The notes below the pieces were generated by a model. The model was not told the origin of the DNA. It worked only from the letters and a program-made list of their open reading frames with translations, and ran no database searches. From the NCBI RefSeq assembly GCF_037975245.1, contig NC_092570.1, forward strand, positions 15,677,001 through 15,741,000: a DNA stretch of 64,000 nucleotides. The letters run 5' to 3'. Below, piece after piece: positions 52,101 to 57,215 of the stretch. Position 1 is the first letter of the stretch, and each line of letters opens with the position of its first letter. Made by a program: the position numbers and the translations under genes. Origin of the DNA: Apostichopus japonicus. Its lineage: Eukaryota; Echinodermata; Holothuroidea; Aspidochirotida; Stichopodidae.

Positions 52101-53095
52101 GAAGTAGCATAGTTGGGGAAACAATACTGAAGACCTCTAAAGCAATTAGCATGCACACAATACTACTATATACACTAAATGCCATGCACAGTACAGTGCG
52201 GGTGGCTACATTTAATTTTCATAGGGAACCAGGAAGTGAAATGCTATATACTTCAAACACACTGATATAAGCAGGTATATACAGCCTACAGTATCTTGTA
52301 CTGTATTACTATGCTGTTGGCTTTCTCACTTGTATAACTACAGCGTTCCATGACTGCAGTACATACAGTGCTATTCATAATAAATGGAATAGGGAGGGGG
52401 GGAGATATGGGGGTTAAGGGGTACCATGTACTGTAGGGTCATAACAGGGTCATAGTGGTTGAAGTTGCTAGTGGTCACATGAAGCCAGTCGAAGTTCAAA
52501 TGAAGAACTCAACTTTCATAAGGATTTGCTCATTCCTGCCCCAGCCCCCCCCTCCCCCTCCCCAATCTTCAAACAGTTAACTCTGGCTTTGCCTTCTGCT
52601 GACTGTGAGATGTCTTACAGCTAACCTCATAAAATTTATTTGTCTTCCTCCGTACCAGCTTTCCACTGCAAATGTATAGACCCGTGGCTGACCAATAACC
52701 GTAGGACGTGCCCGATCTGTAAACGTAAGGTCGTCCCTCCCGGCATCCCGGACTCCGACGACGAGGATTCGGAGGACAGCAGCGGGGCGGATGAGAACAC
52801 CCCGCTCTTGGGCGGTGCGTCCAATCGCTCCAGTCCGATCCCAGACGAGTCACAGTGGGGTGCGGTCGGAGGTCACAGGCGACCGGAGGCGGTCCTGGAT
52901 CCTCCACTCAGTCAGACATCGGCACCCGTCTGCGAAAGTTACGACAGCGGAATTGCCAACAACCCAGCGACAGACCGGGAAGATGACGGGATGCTAGAGT
53001 TAGAGTCCTCGGACCAGGTACACAGGAACGTCGTGGTACGAAATGTATTGCTGGACTTAGACGAGACGGACCACAGACCGACTCCTATCGTTTGA
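1047..53095 (+). CDS. RNF13: RNF13-like PA-TM-RING E3 ubiquitin ligase (nine coding positions, one with alternative exons)
   Basis: Join 1047-1142, 2659-2742, 4639-4761, 6616-6703, 8611-8698, then 30931-31036 or 31896-32004, 33458-33551, 34148-34231, 52659-53095. All introns are GT-AG. The total is 1200 nt (399 aa with exon 6a) or 1203 nt (400 aa with 6b); human RNF13 is about 380. Domains in 6a numbering: signal peptide about 1-28; lumenal protease-associated domain about 40-155 with conserved Cys72/Cys96 and sequons at Asn36 and Asn80; transmembrane helix about 175-195; basic stop-transfer and KKLP linker 196-226; RING-H2 with C234, C237, C252, H254, H257, C260, C272, C275; acidic tail with ENTPLL (Leu304-Leu305). 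The family consists of endosomal/lysosomal and ER membrane E3 ligases that present the RING to E2 enzymes in the cytosol. Similarity to RNF13 is strong in every exon ([40 protein letters not shown]). RNF167 is the vertebrate sister gene, so this may be the single pre-duplication orthologue. Confidence 0.93.
1143..2658 (+). other. RNF13 intron 1
   Basis: GT-AG intron of 1516 bp. AT-rich, with no domain-like open frame and no clear repeat seen. Confidence 0.8.
2659..2742 (+). CDS. RNF13: RNF13 coding exon 2 (start of PA domain)
   Basis: Residues 33-60, phase 0 to phase 0, acceptor TTTTGCAG and donor GTGAGT. Encodes ILDNKT, with an N-glycosylation sequon at Asn36, then [13 protein letters not shown]. 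The FGY motif aligns with the start of the PA region in RNF13 (ARFGYRLP in the human protein). Confidence 0.88.
3742..4214. repeat. 21-bp minisatellite with shorter variants
   Basis: About 22 to 24 imperfect copies of a 21-bp unit of the form TTTTGCATAGCAATTTGCCCA, with many 18-bp and 9-bp truncated units. Because 21 and 18 are both multiples of three, all minus-strand frames stay open for long stretches (repeated GKLLCKM, NCYAKWA and IAMQNGQ peptides). These are artefacts of the period, not genes. It lies in RNF13 intron 2. Confidence 0.9.
4195..4243. repeat. Interspersed repeat fragment, copy 1
   Basis: The right edge of the minisatellite runs into TATGCGACAGCGGATAAATG followed by ATTCCCTGCA. 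A close relative of this end occurs at 5265-5341 and 11728-11814, so the minisatellite probably grew inside a member of an interspersed family. Confidence 0.5.
4639..4761 (+). CDS. RNF13: RNF13 coding exon 3 (PA domain core)
   Basis: Residues 61-101, phase 0 to phase 0, acceptor ATTACAG and donor GTAAGA. Encodes ACTSI and [15 protein letters not shown]. Cys72 and Cys96 correspond to the conserved PA-domain cysteine pair; Asn80 (NVS) is a second sequon. Confidence 0.92.
5265..5341. repeat. Interspersed repeat fragment, copy 2
   Basis: Shares AACCTGCTATA at the left and CCGGATAAATGATTCC at the right with 11728-11814. The central part is diverged. No terminal inverted repeat is visible, so the class is unknown. 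Confidence 0.45.
6352..6658 (+). repeat. Recent 151-bp tandem duplication across the intron 3/exon 4 boundary
   Basis: Unit 1 (6352-6502) and unit 2 (6503-6658) are almost identical over their length. They differ mainly by a base at TTATGATTA/TTATTATTA, a T/C change and a 5-bp gain in the pyrimidine tract before the acceptor. Each unit carries intron sequence with a TTAATTAATTAAT block, a 3' splice site and the first 40 or so bases of exon 4. Confidence 0.93.
6463..6507 (+). pseudogene. Truncated copy of RNF13 exon 4 (decoy exon)
   Basis: Starts after TTGCAAG and matches the first 42 bases of the true exon 4 ([14 protein letters not shown]). At the duplication junction the frame hits TAA (6505-6507). 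No GT donor lies at the break, so use of this acceptor would run on into unit 2 and terminate translation. Confidence 0.88.
6616..6703 (+). CDS. RNF13: RNF13 coding exon 4 (PA domain)
   Basis: Residues 102-130 plus the first base of codon 131; acceptor TTTCAAG, donor GTAAGT. Encodes [20 protein letters not shown], the PA-domain strand-helix segment, matching VLNAQRAGYKAAIVHN in human RNF13. This is the complete copy; the partial one at 6463 lacks the second half. Confidence 0.92.
6704..8610 (+). other. RNF13 intron 4
   Basis: 1907-bp intron. It includes several T-runs and a poly-G tract at about 8461-8476. The 132-codon frame 8109-8507 has no domain character and looks like chance. Confidence 0.8.
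8611..8698 (+). CDS. RNF13: RNF13 coding exon 5 (end of PA domain)
   Basis: Residues 131-159 plus two bases of codon 160; acceptor CATTCGTAG, donor GTACGT. Encodes [19 protein letters not shown], matching the IDIPSVFIGESSANSL segment of RNF13. It ends in phase 2, which both downstream TM exons require. Confidence 0.9.
8746..9216. mobile_element. Candidate DNA-transposon remnant/MITE with inverted ends
   Basis: The left end GTGATGACTTTAGGCAGA and the right end read on the other strand (GTGACGACTTTAGGCAGA) match at 17 of 18 positions, 471 bp apart. No coding capacity and no clear target duplication. Confidence 0.5.
9352..9665. repeat. About 170-bp imperfect tandem duplication
   Basis: Both units contain CTTRATGTAACTTA, GGTTAACCCTGACAAT and CATACATGTGCCATA followed by a matching ATCACTTCATAACA block. 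Unit 1 starts at about 9352 and unit 2 at about 9522. Confidence 0.75.
9836..9857. repeat. Poly-C run (about 22 bases)
   Basis: Longest of many homopolymeric C or G tracts in the window; others are near 26163, 28648, 45911, 47176, 54426 and 58088. Such runs are slippage-prone and their exact length is unreliable. Confidence 0.85.
11728..11814. repeat. Interspersed repeat fragment, copy 3
   Basis: AACCTGCTATA at the left and CGGATTAATTATTCCCTGCA at the right relate it to the copies at 4195-4243 and 5265-5341. Confidence 0.45.
16096..16257. repeat. GC-rich element made of two direct, internally palindromic units
   Basis: Units of about 94 bp begin at 16096 and 16190 (GGGGGTCTGATCCTGAG and GGGGGCCGATCCCGAG). 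Both contain a TCCAAACTA core and end in a GGGTCAG motif that is the inverse of the start. It is sharply more GC-rich than its surroundings, which suggests an inserted repeat of unknown class. Confidence 0.6.
16790..16845 (-). repeat. Unnamed interspersed family, partial copy
   Basis: Reverse-orientation fragment sharing AAGGCTAAAGACTTGGTCAAG and GACATCATC with 39491-39638. On the other strand it corresponds to the copy at 19487-19605. Confidence 0.5.
18800..18872 (-). mobile_element. tRNA-derived SINE head
   Basis: On the minus strand a box A-like CCTGGTAGAGCAC (18857-18845) is followed by a box B-like GGTTCATATCC (18816-18806), with start-to-start spacing close to that in a tRNA. The anticodon arm and acceptor stem are not well formed, so this is a tRNA-related SINE head, not a working tRNA. 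The body would extend toward lower coordinates (to about 18580), where no clear tail is seen. Confidence 0.6.
19487..19605 (+). repeat. Unnamed interspersed family, copy in + orientation
   Basis: Shares GATGATGTCACA, CTCAAGTCTT, TCCCCGAATGGAAKAAGATT-like and CTGTTTGGGGAAG-like blocks with the reverse complement of 39491-39638. Short related fragments lie at 16790-16845 and 54073-54130. Confidence 0.6.
21940..22050. repeat. GC-rich inverted-repeat fragment
   Basis: CAGGAATCCGGGAGAC at the left and, on the other strand, CAGGAATTCCGGGTCGC at the right flank a GC-rich core (GGCCGGGCGGC) in an AT-rich setting. Possibly a degraded repeat; class unknown. Confidence 0.35.
23858..23930 (-). mobile_element. 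Possible non-LTR retrotransposon 3' fragment
   Basis: GATTAGATTAGAT followed by CAACTTTATTAAACCACGAG and GGGTAATTG resembles the inverted 3' ends of common invertebrate LINE elements. This is a recognition by style only; a similar fragment lies at 24925-24980. Confidence 0.3.
24925..24980 (-). mobile_element. Possible non-LTR retrotransposon 3' fragment
   Basis: TTTGAATTTATTGTCCACAA followed by TCGGAAATTCGGCTTACACA resembles the same type of inverted LINE 3' end. The neighbouring stretch 24377-24870 is less AT-rich than its surroundings and may be part of the same insertion. Confidence 0.3.
28251..28278. repeat. (TA)n microsatellite
   Basis: Nearly pure TA dinucleotide tract with one interruption. 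A second one lies at about 44506-44524. Confidence 0.9.
29336..29394. repeat. Perfect inverted repeat (cruciform-capable)
   Basis: AGCATTTGTTACTG (from 29340) pairs exactly with CAGTAACAAATGCT (to 29380) around a 13-nt loop. A further AACTAGCA/TGCTAGTT pair lies outside it. No other feature explains it. Confidence 0.75.
30077..30268. repeat. Polypyrimidine (C/T) tract
   Basis: About 190 bp almost without purines on the + strand, built of CTCCTT, TCCC and CCTCT words. It lies 0.7 kb before exon 6a. It gives chance frames on both strands (Pro/Ser/Leu-rich, and Glu/Gly-rich on the minus strand). Confidence 0.88.
30931..31036 (+). CDS. RNF13: RNF13 alternative exon 6a (transmembrane segment, version A)
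   Basis: 106 bp, acceptor TAACACAG, donor GGG|GTAAGT. Phase 2 in, phase 0 out. It completes Arg160, then encodes a lumenal [16 protein letters not shown] and a hydrophobic [14 protein letters not shown] stretch ending in Gly195. SLP, YYL and PF match human RNF13 at the same place. With exon 7 ([13 protein letters not shown]) it gives a complete single-pass helix followed by a basic stop-transfer. It shares about 14 of 36 positions with exon 6b by my hand alignment. Confidence 0.87.
31037..31895 (+). other. Spacer intron between alternative exons 6a and 6b
   Basis: 859 bp. Long enough for normal splicing, so steric exclusion does not explain single-exon choice. AT-rich; no repeat seen. Confidence 0.75.
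31896..32004 (+). CDS. RNF13: RNF13 alternative exon 6b (transmembrane segment, version B)
   Basis: 109 bp, acceptor GTCGTGTAG after a T-rich tract, donor GGG|GTAAGT. Phase 2 in, phase 0 out, exactly as 6a. Encodes [17 protein letters not shown], then [19 protein letters not shown] and SLPL match the corresponding human segment. It is one codon longer than 6a and more hydrophobic, with a proline near the cytosolic end of the helix. 6a followed by 6b would shift the frame and stop at TAG 33478-33480. Confidence 0.85.
32005..33457 (+). other. RNF13 intron 6
   Basis: 1453-bp intron downstream of 6b. Contains a short poly-G run (about 32490) and T-runs; no gene seen. Confidence 0.8.
33458..33551 (+). 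CDS. RNF13: RNF13 coding exon 7 (stop-transfer and juxtamembrane linker)
   Basis: Residues 196-226 plus one base of codon 227 (6a numbering); acceptor TACGCAG, donor GTTAGT. Encodes [19 protein letters not shown] then [12 protein letters not shown]. The basic cluster fixes this side as cytosolic, and LKKLPxxKFKKG is the family signature before the RING. Confidence 0.93.
33552..34147 (+). other. RNF13 intron 7
   Basis: 596-bp intron, mostly occupied by the repeat at 33748-34060. Confidence 0.85.
33748..34060. repeat. (AATGT)n microsatellite joined to an interspersed repeat
   Basis: TAATG/TAATGTA units (33748-33782) lead into AAATAAAATCTTATATAGCG, then a CGCGCGATGCATCTGTGCGC block and an A-rich stretch, ending near CACCCTTTTGGGTGAAGGAG. 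The 'TATATAGCGC' start next to a pentamer repeat resembles a repeat type common in marine invertebrate genomes; the class is unsure. Confidence 0.55.
34148..34231 (+). CDS. RNF13: RNF13 coding exon 8 (first half of RING-H2)
   Basis: Residues 227-254 plus one base of codon 255; acceptor TTTCCAG, donor GTGAGT. Encodes [19 protein letters not shown] then LRVLPCNH, giving zinc ligands C234, C237, C252 and H254. An 18.4-kb intron separates it from the other half of the finger. Confidence 0.95.
34381..34664. mobile_element. Candidate hAT-like MITE
   Basis: CAGGGATGATGTGGTCA at the left pairs with TGACCACATCCCTG at the right (one 2-base indel). hAT termini often start CAG. The flanking 8-mers do not match, so the assignment is tentative. 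A perfect hairpin sits at 34629-34650 (TGCCGGGCG/CGCCCGGCA). Confidence 0.5.
35059..35086. repeat. Perfect 12-bp hairpin
   Basis: TAATATTTTGGG, a 4-nt loop AGGA, then CCCAAAATATTA. Confidence 0.7.
37040..37194. repeat. 78-bp imperfect tandem duplication
   Basis: Both units share GAATTGGAC, GACCAGTTTTATT, GGCTAATCC and GCGAG at equal spacing (unit starts 37040 and 37118). Confidence 0.75.
37748..37922. mobile_element. Candidate 175-bp MITE
   Basis: CAAGGGACGAAATA at the left and TATTTCGTCCATTG at the right are inverted with one mismatch in 14 and are flanked by ATGAA on both sides (37743-37747 and 37923-37927). The interior has repeated ATTAGCAA/TTGCTAAT words. Confidence 0.6.
39300..39483 (+). 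mobile_element. Non-LTR retrotransposon 3' end
   Basis: T-rich leader, a stem with GTGCTCTA/TAGAGCAC arms, then TTATCAC/GTGATAA (39440-39462), followed by a simple (AAAT)n tail (39463-39483). Terminal hairpins before a short tandem tail are typical of LINE 3' UTRs. The clade cannot be named from this part. Confidence 0.6.
39491..39638 (-). repeat. Unnamed interspersed family, best copy (reverse)
   Basis: Begins right after the (AAAT)n tail. Its reverse complement matches 19487-19605 through GATGATGTCACA, CCCCGAATGGAA and CGTTTGGGGA blocks. It may be a separate element or the target into which the LINE inserted. Confidence 0.6.
41590..41905 (+). repeat. G-rich minisatellite
   Basis: About 315 bp of irregular repeats of AGGTTGTCAGGAAGGGTGAG and AGGTTGACAGG variants, unit length about 20 to 45 bp. 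Many GGG/GGGG runs are regularly spaced on the + strand, so G-quadruplex formation in the RNF13 pre-mRNA is plausible. Confidence 0.85.
43634..43909. mobile_element. hAT-type MITE, short copy, with intact target duplication
   Basis: Starts CAGTGGCGGAGC and ends GCTCCGCCACTG, a perfect 12-bp inverted repeat. It is flanked on both sides by TACTTATT (43626-43633 and 43910-43917), the 8-bp duplication expected of hAT transposition. 276 bp, non-coding. It shares ends and several internal blocks with 51180-51573 and appears to be an internal deletion of that form. Confidence 0.88.
44020..44352. repeat. Diverged segmental repeat (two units)
   Basis: Segments around 44020-44110 and 44263-44352 share GCAAGTGACCAT, GTGGGCACACTCTGAATA and TAGTTCCT. 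The 147-codon minus-strand frame across both shows the repeat (GHLLV...MPRG twice) and is probably not a gene. Confidence 0.65.
44937..46637. mobile_element. 1.7-kb non-autonomous DNA transposon (Mutator-like candidate)
   Basis: The left end GCTTGCACGGT and right end ACCGTGCAAGC are inverted. The same 12 bases ACATGTATATAA flank both sides (44925-44936 and 46638-46649). Subterminal ACCGGTTTT motifs recur in both halves (44970-45020 and 46530-46625). A duplication of 9 to 12 bp fits Mutator-like elements best; 8-bp and TA/TTAA classes do not. No transposase frame. An internal 70-bp triplication is at 45865-46050. Confidence 0.7.
45865..46050. repeat. Three tandem copies of a 60-70-bp unit ending in poly-C
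   Basis: Each unit reads GTGATTGTTCTAAWGTTACT, TGTTGCATCTTAGTTGTTAA, ACTC...AG and a run of 7 to 17 C. It lies inside the 1.7-kb element. Confidence 0.85.
49338..49422. mobile_element. Palindrome of two Penelope-like motifs
   Basis: Positions 49338-49360 and 49400-49422 form a perfect 23-bp inverted repeat around a 39-nt centre. Each arm, read inward to outward, ends GATCGAAACGTCAGGCCCAC, and is preceded by TGAAGAAGATT (minus strand) or TGGAGAAGATCC (plus strand). The 'TGAAGAAG...CGAAACGTC' layout resembles the terminal motif of Penelope-like retroelements, some of which carry hammerhead ribozymes. Confidence 0.6.
50624..51028. repeat. Four tandem copies of a 95-104-bp unit
   Basis: Units begin GCATTGGCANGCTTTGTA at 50624, 50719, 50823 and 50927. 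Units 2 and 3 carry an extra CAGTATGTA. Units are nearly identical, so the array is recent. There is no spacer variety, so it is not a CRISPR array. Confidence 0.92.
51180..51573. mobile_element. hAT-type MITE, long copy, with intact target duplication
   Basis: Starts CAGTGGTGGAGC, ends GCTCTGCCACTG, and is flanked by CTAGTACA on both sides (51172-51179 and 51574-51581). 394 bp. It contains about 118 bp missing from the copy at 43634, including GGTTGGCGCGGAGCGTACAG. Non-coding. Confidence 0.88.
52659..53095 (+). CDS. RNF13: RNF13 last coding exon (second half of RING, acidic tail)
   Basis: Completes Ala255 and encodes [20 protein letters not shown] (zinc ligands H257, C260, C272, C275; Trp264 for E2 contact), then KVVPPGIPD, a Ser/Asp/Glu-rich stretch, DENTPLL at 299-305 and a 90-residue low-complexity tail ending TPIV, stop TGA 53093-53095. 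TPLL sits where human RNF13 has the di-leucine sorting motif. Much more GC-rich than its flanks. The acceptor is CGTACCAG. Confidence 0.95.
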
Positions 53096-53336
53096 TGCAG
53101 AGAGGAGCATCAAAGGCCTCGATTGAAATGCTGCAAGGACACACACACAAAAAAATTTAAGGGAAAAGAAAGGATATAACCCCATGGTGTCGTGGTTCAA
53201 GAGAACCCTGAAAATCTGAATATATTCTGCGGTGCACTTTGATGAGCAGTACTTGAAAATAAGATCCAGTTCCTTTCGGAGATTCACATATGTACGGTTT
53301 ATGTTCCACTTAATACATTGATAGTCATATGATTTA

Positions 53337-53705
53337 GACTGGGCGGTCGTGGGCTTAGTTCTGATTACATGATCAAGTTTACGTTGAGAAGATTTGTTGA
53401 TTTGCATGTTGTTTGTACTGTCATGAAAAGTGTCTGGGGGACACTTTTGTAAGGTTCAAATCAAATCTGTTAATCCTCTCTTCTTGATGTAGTTAATCAC
53501 TTTTGATAATCAGATTATTAAGACTGGGCGGTGGTCTTGGGCCTGGTTCTGATTAAATGATCAAGTTTACATTGTGCAGTAATTAAGTTGAAAATTGTTG
53601 ATTTGCTCTTTACAAATTGTTTTATACTGTCATGAAAAGTGACTGGAGGACACTTTATTGTTAGGCTCAAATCAAATCTGTTAATCCTCCTCTCTTTTCC
53701 TTTTG
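53337..53705 (+). repeat. 185-bp tandem duplication in the RNF13 3' UTR
   Basis: Unit 1 (53337-53521) and unit 2 (53522 to about 53705) share GACTGGGCGGT, ATGATCAAGTTTAC, ACTGTCATGAAAAGTG and TCAAATCTGTTAATCCTC. They are diverged by small indels. Confidence 0.85.
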
Positions 53706-54072
53706 TTTTTTTTCTTTTGATGTAATTAATTAATCTTAGTTTGACCAATCCTAACTAGAAATAATAGAAGTACTCTGCAGGTTTGAGGATTTAGGTTTAG
53801 ACAAGATAAAGTTTTAATCTTGTCCAGGCACTGCCATTATTCTAGAAATTTGTGACATCAAAAGTGCAACTAGGAGGCAAACCTTTTCCAATCTCTTTTT
53901 TTGTCTTTTCTTTTTATTCTGGTGTTTTCTTTTGATATATTTATAATATTGTTAAAGTGAACAGCATGTTGCTACTTATAAGCAGTTGCAGTATTAGGCC
54001 ACATTAAAAACTTAATAAATTTTGTCACCTTTCTGAACGGAATTATACGAGGTGAGCTATTCTGGCACTTAT

Positions 54073-54130
54073 AGATTTGCTCAAGTCTGTAATCTTGTGT
54101 TTGAAGGGACATCACTTAGAGTAAGATTGG
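54073..54130 (+). repeat. Unnamed interspersed family, short fragment
   Basis: GATTTGCTCAAGTCTGTAAT, CTTGTGTTTGAAGG and GTAAGATTGGGG relate it to 19487-19605. Weak match. Confidence 0.35.
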
Positions 54131-55529
54131 GGAGAGAAAGTGATGGGGGAGAAAAGGTTGTCCCAAGAGTCTTTATCATATAAATAGATAATAGTTTATT
54201 GGGTTTGTAATACTTACTTCATGTTAAGATGTAATGGATAGCTAAATATTAAACAGTAACACTACCCAGTTTAGTATAATGGCGGCTGCCATATTACCCT
54301 TTCTATGCCACTCTCATAATCTGTTTTGTCTGGATCAACAAATTTGTAAACAATATAATGGACTGTATCTTTTGTGTTGTACATACATATGTGTGTGATG
54401 ACTACTTTGTAAATGTCTTGTGGGTGGGGGGGGGGGGGGTAGCGTTAGATCCTGCTGCTGCAGTGAGTATAGAAAATAGGTGGGTTGTTGGGGAAGACAT
54501 GGCAATATGCGACATTGACTTCTTTAAATGGTTGGTGTTGAATGGTTGAAAGGCTAGAAATAAAAATTGATCCTATGTAAGCATCAGTGGCCCACCAAAC
54601 AGAGTGGCTGGATCATTTAATGTAACACACAGACCATTGGGTTACTTCCTCTGACTAGCCCATAACTCAGTATTAAGGACTATTAATGGGGTTCCAAATA
54701 AATGTAAGTTTGCACTGCCATTACACATTCAGCAAAGATGACAGGTGTGATGAGGTATCATCCCAGGGTGTTCTGTTAACTCCTGTAGGTTTTCTGAATT
54801 TTCAACAATGTTCTTTGGTGGAGTTATTTGAAATATTAAAGCAATGATTTAATTTAAGCCTGGAATGAAGTCTTCAGTCTATTTACCTTATGGAAGATAC
54901 CCAGACATGTAGAATATTTTAAAAGTAGAATAACTATAGAAGCTTCACAACCTACAAATATTCCATTTTGGTTGCACATTTACATATCAACATTGACAAG
55001 TACTTCAGTTTATACCTCAAAGGGGCGAGGTTTGTATGATAAAGTGACTATACTTGTTTCCAGGAAATCCGGGCATGATAGTGATCCCCCTGGCACAGGT
55101 TGAAATGCCAAGGGGGGCTCTCAGTTTGTTGGTGGATCAATGCTTCTGGTCAATGGCCATGACAAGAATTTTGATCATATACAATCAATTCCTTGATGGT
55201 AACTGGAAGTGAACTGTGAATGAACCTGTAAACAATCACAGCTTAGCGGAGGTTCAAGCTGTCTCTTCGAACACGAGGCCCATACAGCTTACTTGAAATA
55301 ATTTGGGGATATTCTTGGGACGGTACATTATATGGGGGGGAGGGGCATTTAATCCGAGGACTTTCCCTGGAAATCAGGTATGCGACATGTTACTTTTATT
55401 TCTATTCAAGGATGGTCTTTGTCCATCCGTTTCTAAAGTGGACATGTTGTTGTATTTGTCAATATAGATGTTCACTTTTTTCTTGTTACTTGCTTTTGGC
55501 ATTTCTCAATTTTCAAACACACATTTGTA

Positions 55530-56273
55530 GTTTGTGGAGAGGAAGTTATTCTGAATATTCAAATCAGATTGTTGGGGCACAGGTACTTTTGTTTTATAAT
55601 GTAGATATGGGGTTTTGTGTTTAGAGTTAGATTACATTTAGATTCCTTGCTACAGGATAAAGAAAGTTTTAGGGTGCAGACTGCTCCATTGGTTTCCCTT
55701 ATAAAGACCAATAACTTGAAGCCATCTTCGGTTCCTAACGTTGTCTAGCCAAATCAGTGTTAACACCTAAGCAGTCTAGTTAAGCAGTCTAGTGTAGTCT
55801 AATGTAGTCTAGTCAAACACAAATTTTTGATTACATTAGAAACCTCATTTTCAATTTTTCAACATTCCTGACAATTGCAGATTTTGAGTCTTAAACAGCT
55901 GTTTGTGGAGAGGAAGTTATTCTGAATATTCAAATCAGATTGTTGGGGCACAGGTACTTTTGTTTTATAATGTAGATATGGGGTTTTGTGTTTAGATTTA
56001 GATTACATTTAGATTCCTTGCTACAGGGTAAAGAAAGTTTTAGGGTGCAGACTGCTCCATTGGTTTCCCTTATAAAGACCAATAACTTGAAGCCATCTTC
56101 GGTTCCTAACGTTGTCTAGCCAAATCAGTGTTAACACCTAAGCAGTCTAGTTAAGCAGTCTAGTTAAGCAGTCTAGTGTAGTCTAGTCAAACACAAATTT
56201 TTGATTACATTAGAAACCTCATTTTCAATTTTTCAACATTCCTGACAATTGCAGATTTTGAGTCTTAAAACAG
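55530..56273. repeat. 371-bp near-identical tandem duplication
   Basis: Units start GTTTGTGGAGAGGAAG at 55530 and 55901 and end GAGTCTTAAA(A)CAGCT. They differ mainly by an AGAGTT/AGATTT change and by one extra TTAAGCAGTCTAG in unit 2. Very recent duplication or an assembly artefact. Confidence 0.93.
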
Positions 56274-56994
56274 CTGAAGTTTTCAGTCGTCTCAATTTTT
56301 CCATTCAAATAACAAAGGACATGCCTTAACAAGGCCACTGCTGACAAAAAGCTTGTTGCTTTCAAATCAGTCAAGGATTCATACAGCACAAAGCAGCAAT
56401 CGGGTTCCTTGATATAATTTGTTAGGTCTCGTAAAATTTGAAGCTATGCACATCATGAATTGAGTGAACACGCAGCACAACTATTTTCTCAATCCCAATT
56501 TACTTCCGATTTTGAGTTTTAAAAATTGCACACTACTGTACCTTTAAAAGTATGTAAAGTTGCTGTAAATAGGTATAATGGGTCACACAAATTCTTTTGT
56601 TTTATTAAATTTAACTATTTTCATTTTATCTTTTTTTATCATAACTGTTATAATATTAGTTCAAGTACAGCCATAATCTGTTATTTTGTGACACCTGGAT
56701 AATACATATTTATTATCATGTGTGTTTTCATGTTCTATTGTCGGGTTACGCTAGTCTCCCATACATGAGTGATACTAACAAGTCGCTAAAAAGACCGCTC
56801 ATGAAGTTGTAGTTTGAGAGAAACTAAACCACATTGTACAACAAACACAGCTTTCAAGTCGATGCTTCAGAAATACCTTATCACTCATCAAAAAAGTGGC
56901 GTCTATATATATTGGTTTCGATGATAATCATAACCTTTGCATTCATGATGGCGTATGTGTGTGTGTTTGTGACGCCCAGCCCGTAAACATGATT

Positions 56995-57215
56995 TCTCAA
57001 GAAGGGAAGTTCGGACCATTGAGTACAAGAAGCCTATTATTTTTGGAGTTCAGAGGTCATTTGGGGTCACCAGGGGTCAAATTGTGAAAACCTCAAACTC
57101 GATATCTGAAGAAGGGAAGGTCGGACCAATTTCATATTTTGTGTGTAGAAATACAACATTGAGTACAAGAAGCCTACTGTTTTTTGGTGGAGTTCAAAGG
57201 TCATTTGGGGTCACC
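56995..57215. repeat. Two-unit repeat with spaced AGGTCA-type hexamers
   Basis: Units start TCTCAAGAAGGGAAG (56995) and TCTGAAGAAGGGAAG (57105); each ends in a GAGTTCARAGGTCATTTGGG then GTCACC block. Unit 2 has about 30 bp more in its middle. AGGTCA, GGGTCA and GGGTCA at 57054, 57064 and 57074 are each 4 bases apart; 57198 and 57208 repeat this. Confidence 0.8.

Larger units (their letters stand above)
34232..52658 (+). other. RNF13 intron 8 (about 18.4 kb)
   Basis: Splits the RING domain. No nested gene supported. It carries most of the mobile elements in the window (listed separately). Stretches such as 35100-37000, 37930-39290, 39650-41580, 41910-43620, 46650-49330 and 51600-52650 show only short frames, poly-C/G tracts and T-runs. 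Confidence 0.78.
53096..54720 (+). other. Probable RNF13 3' UTR and downstream DNA
   Basis: AT-rich, no coding exon. It includes a 185-bp tandem duplication. AATAAA hexamers at 54014-54019, 54559-54564 and 54697-54702 are candidate poly(A) signals; I cannot choose between them. Confidence 0.45.

Noticed and set aside
52569-52907. 112-codon minus-strand frame
   Set aside because: Antisense shadow of the GC-rich last RNF13 exon.
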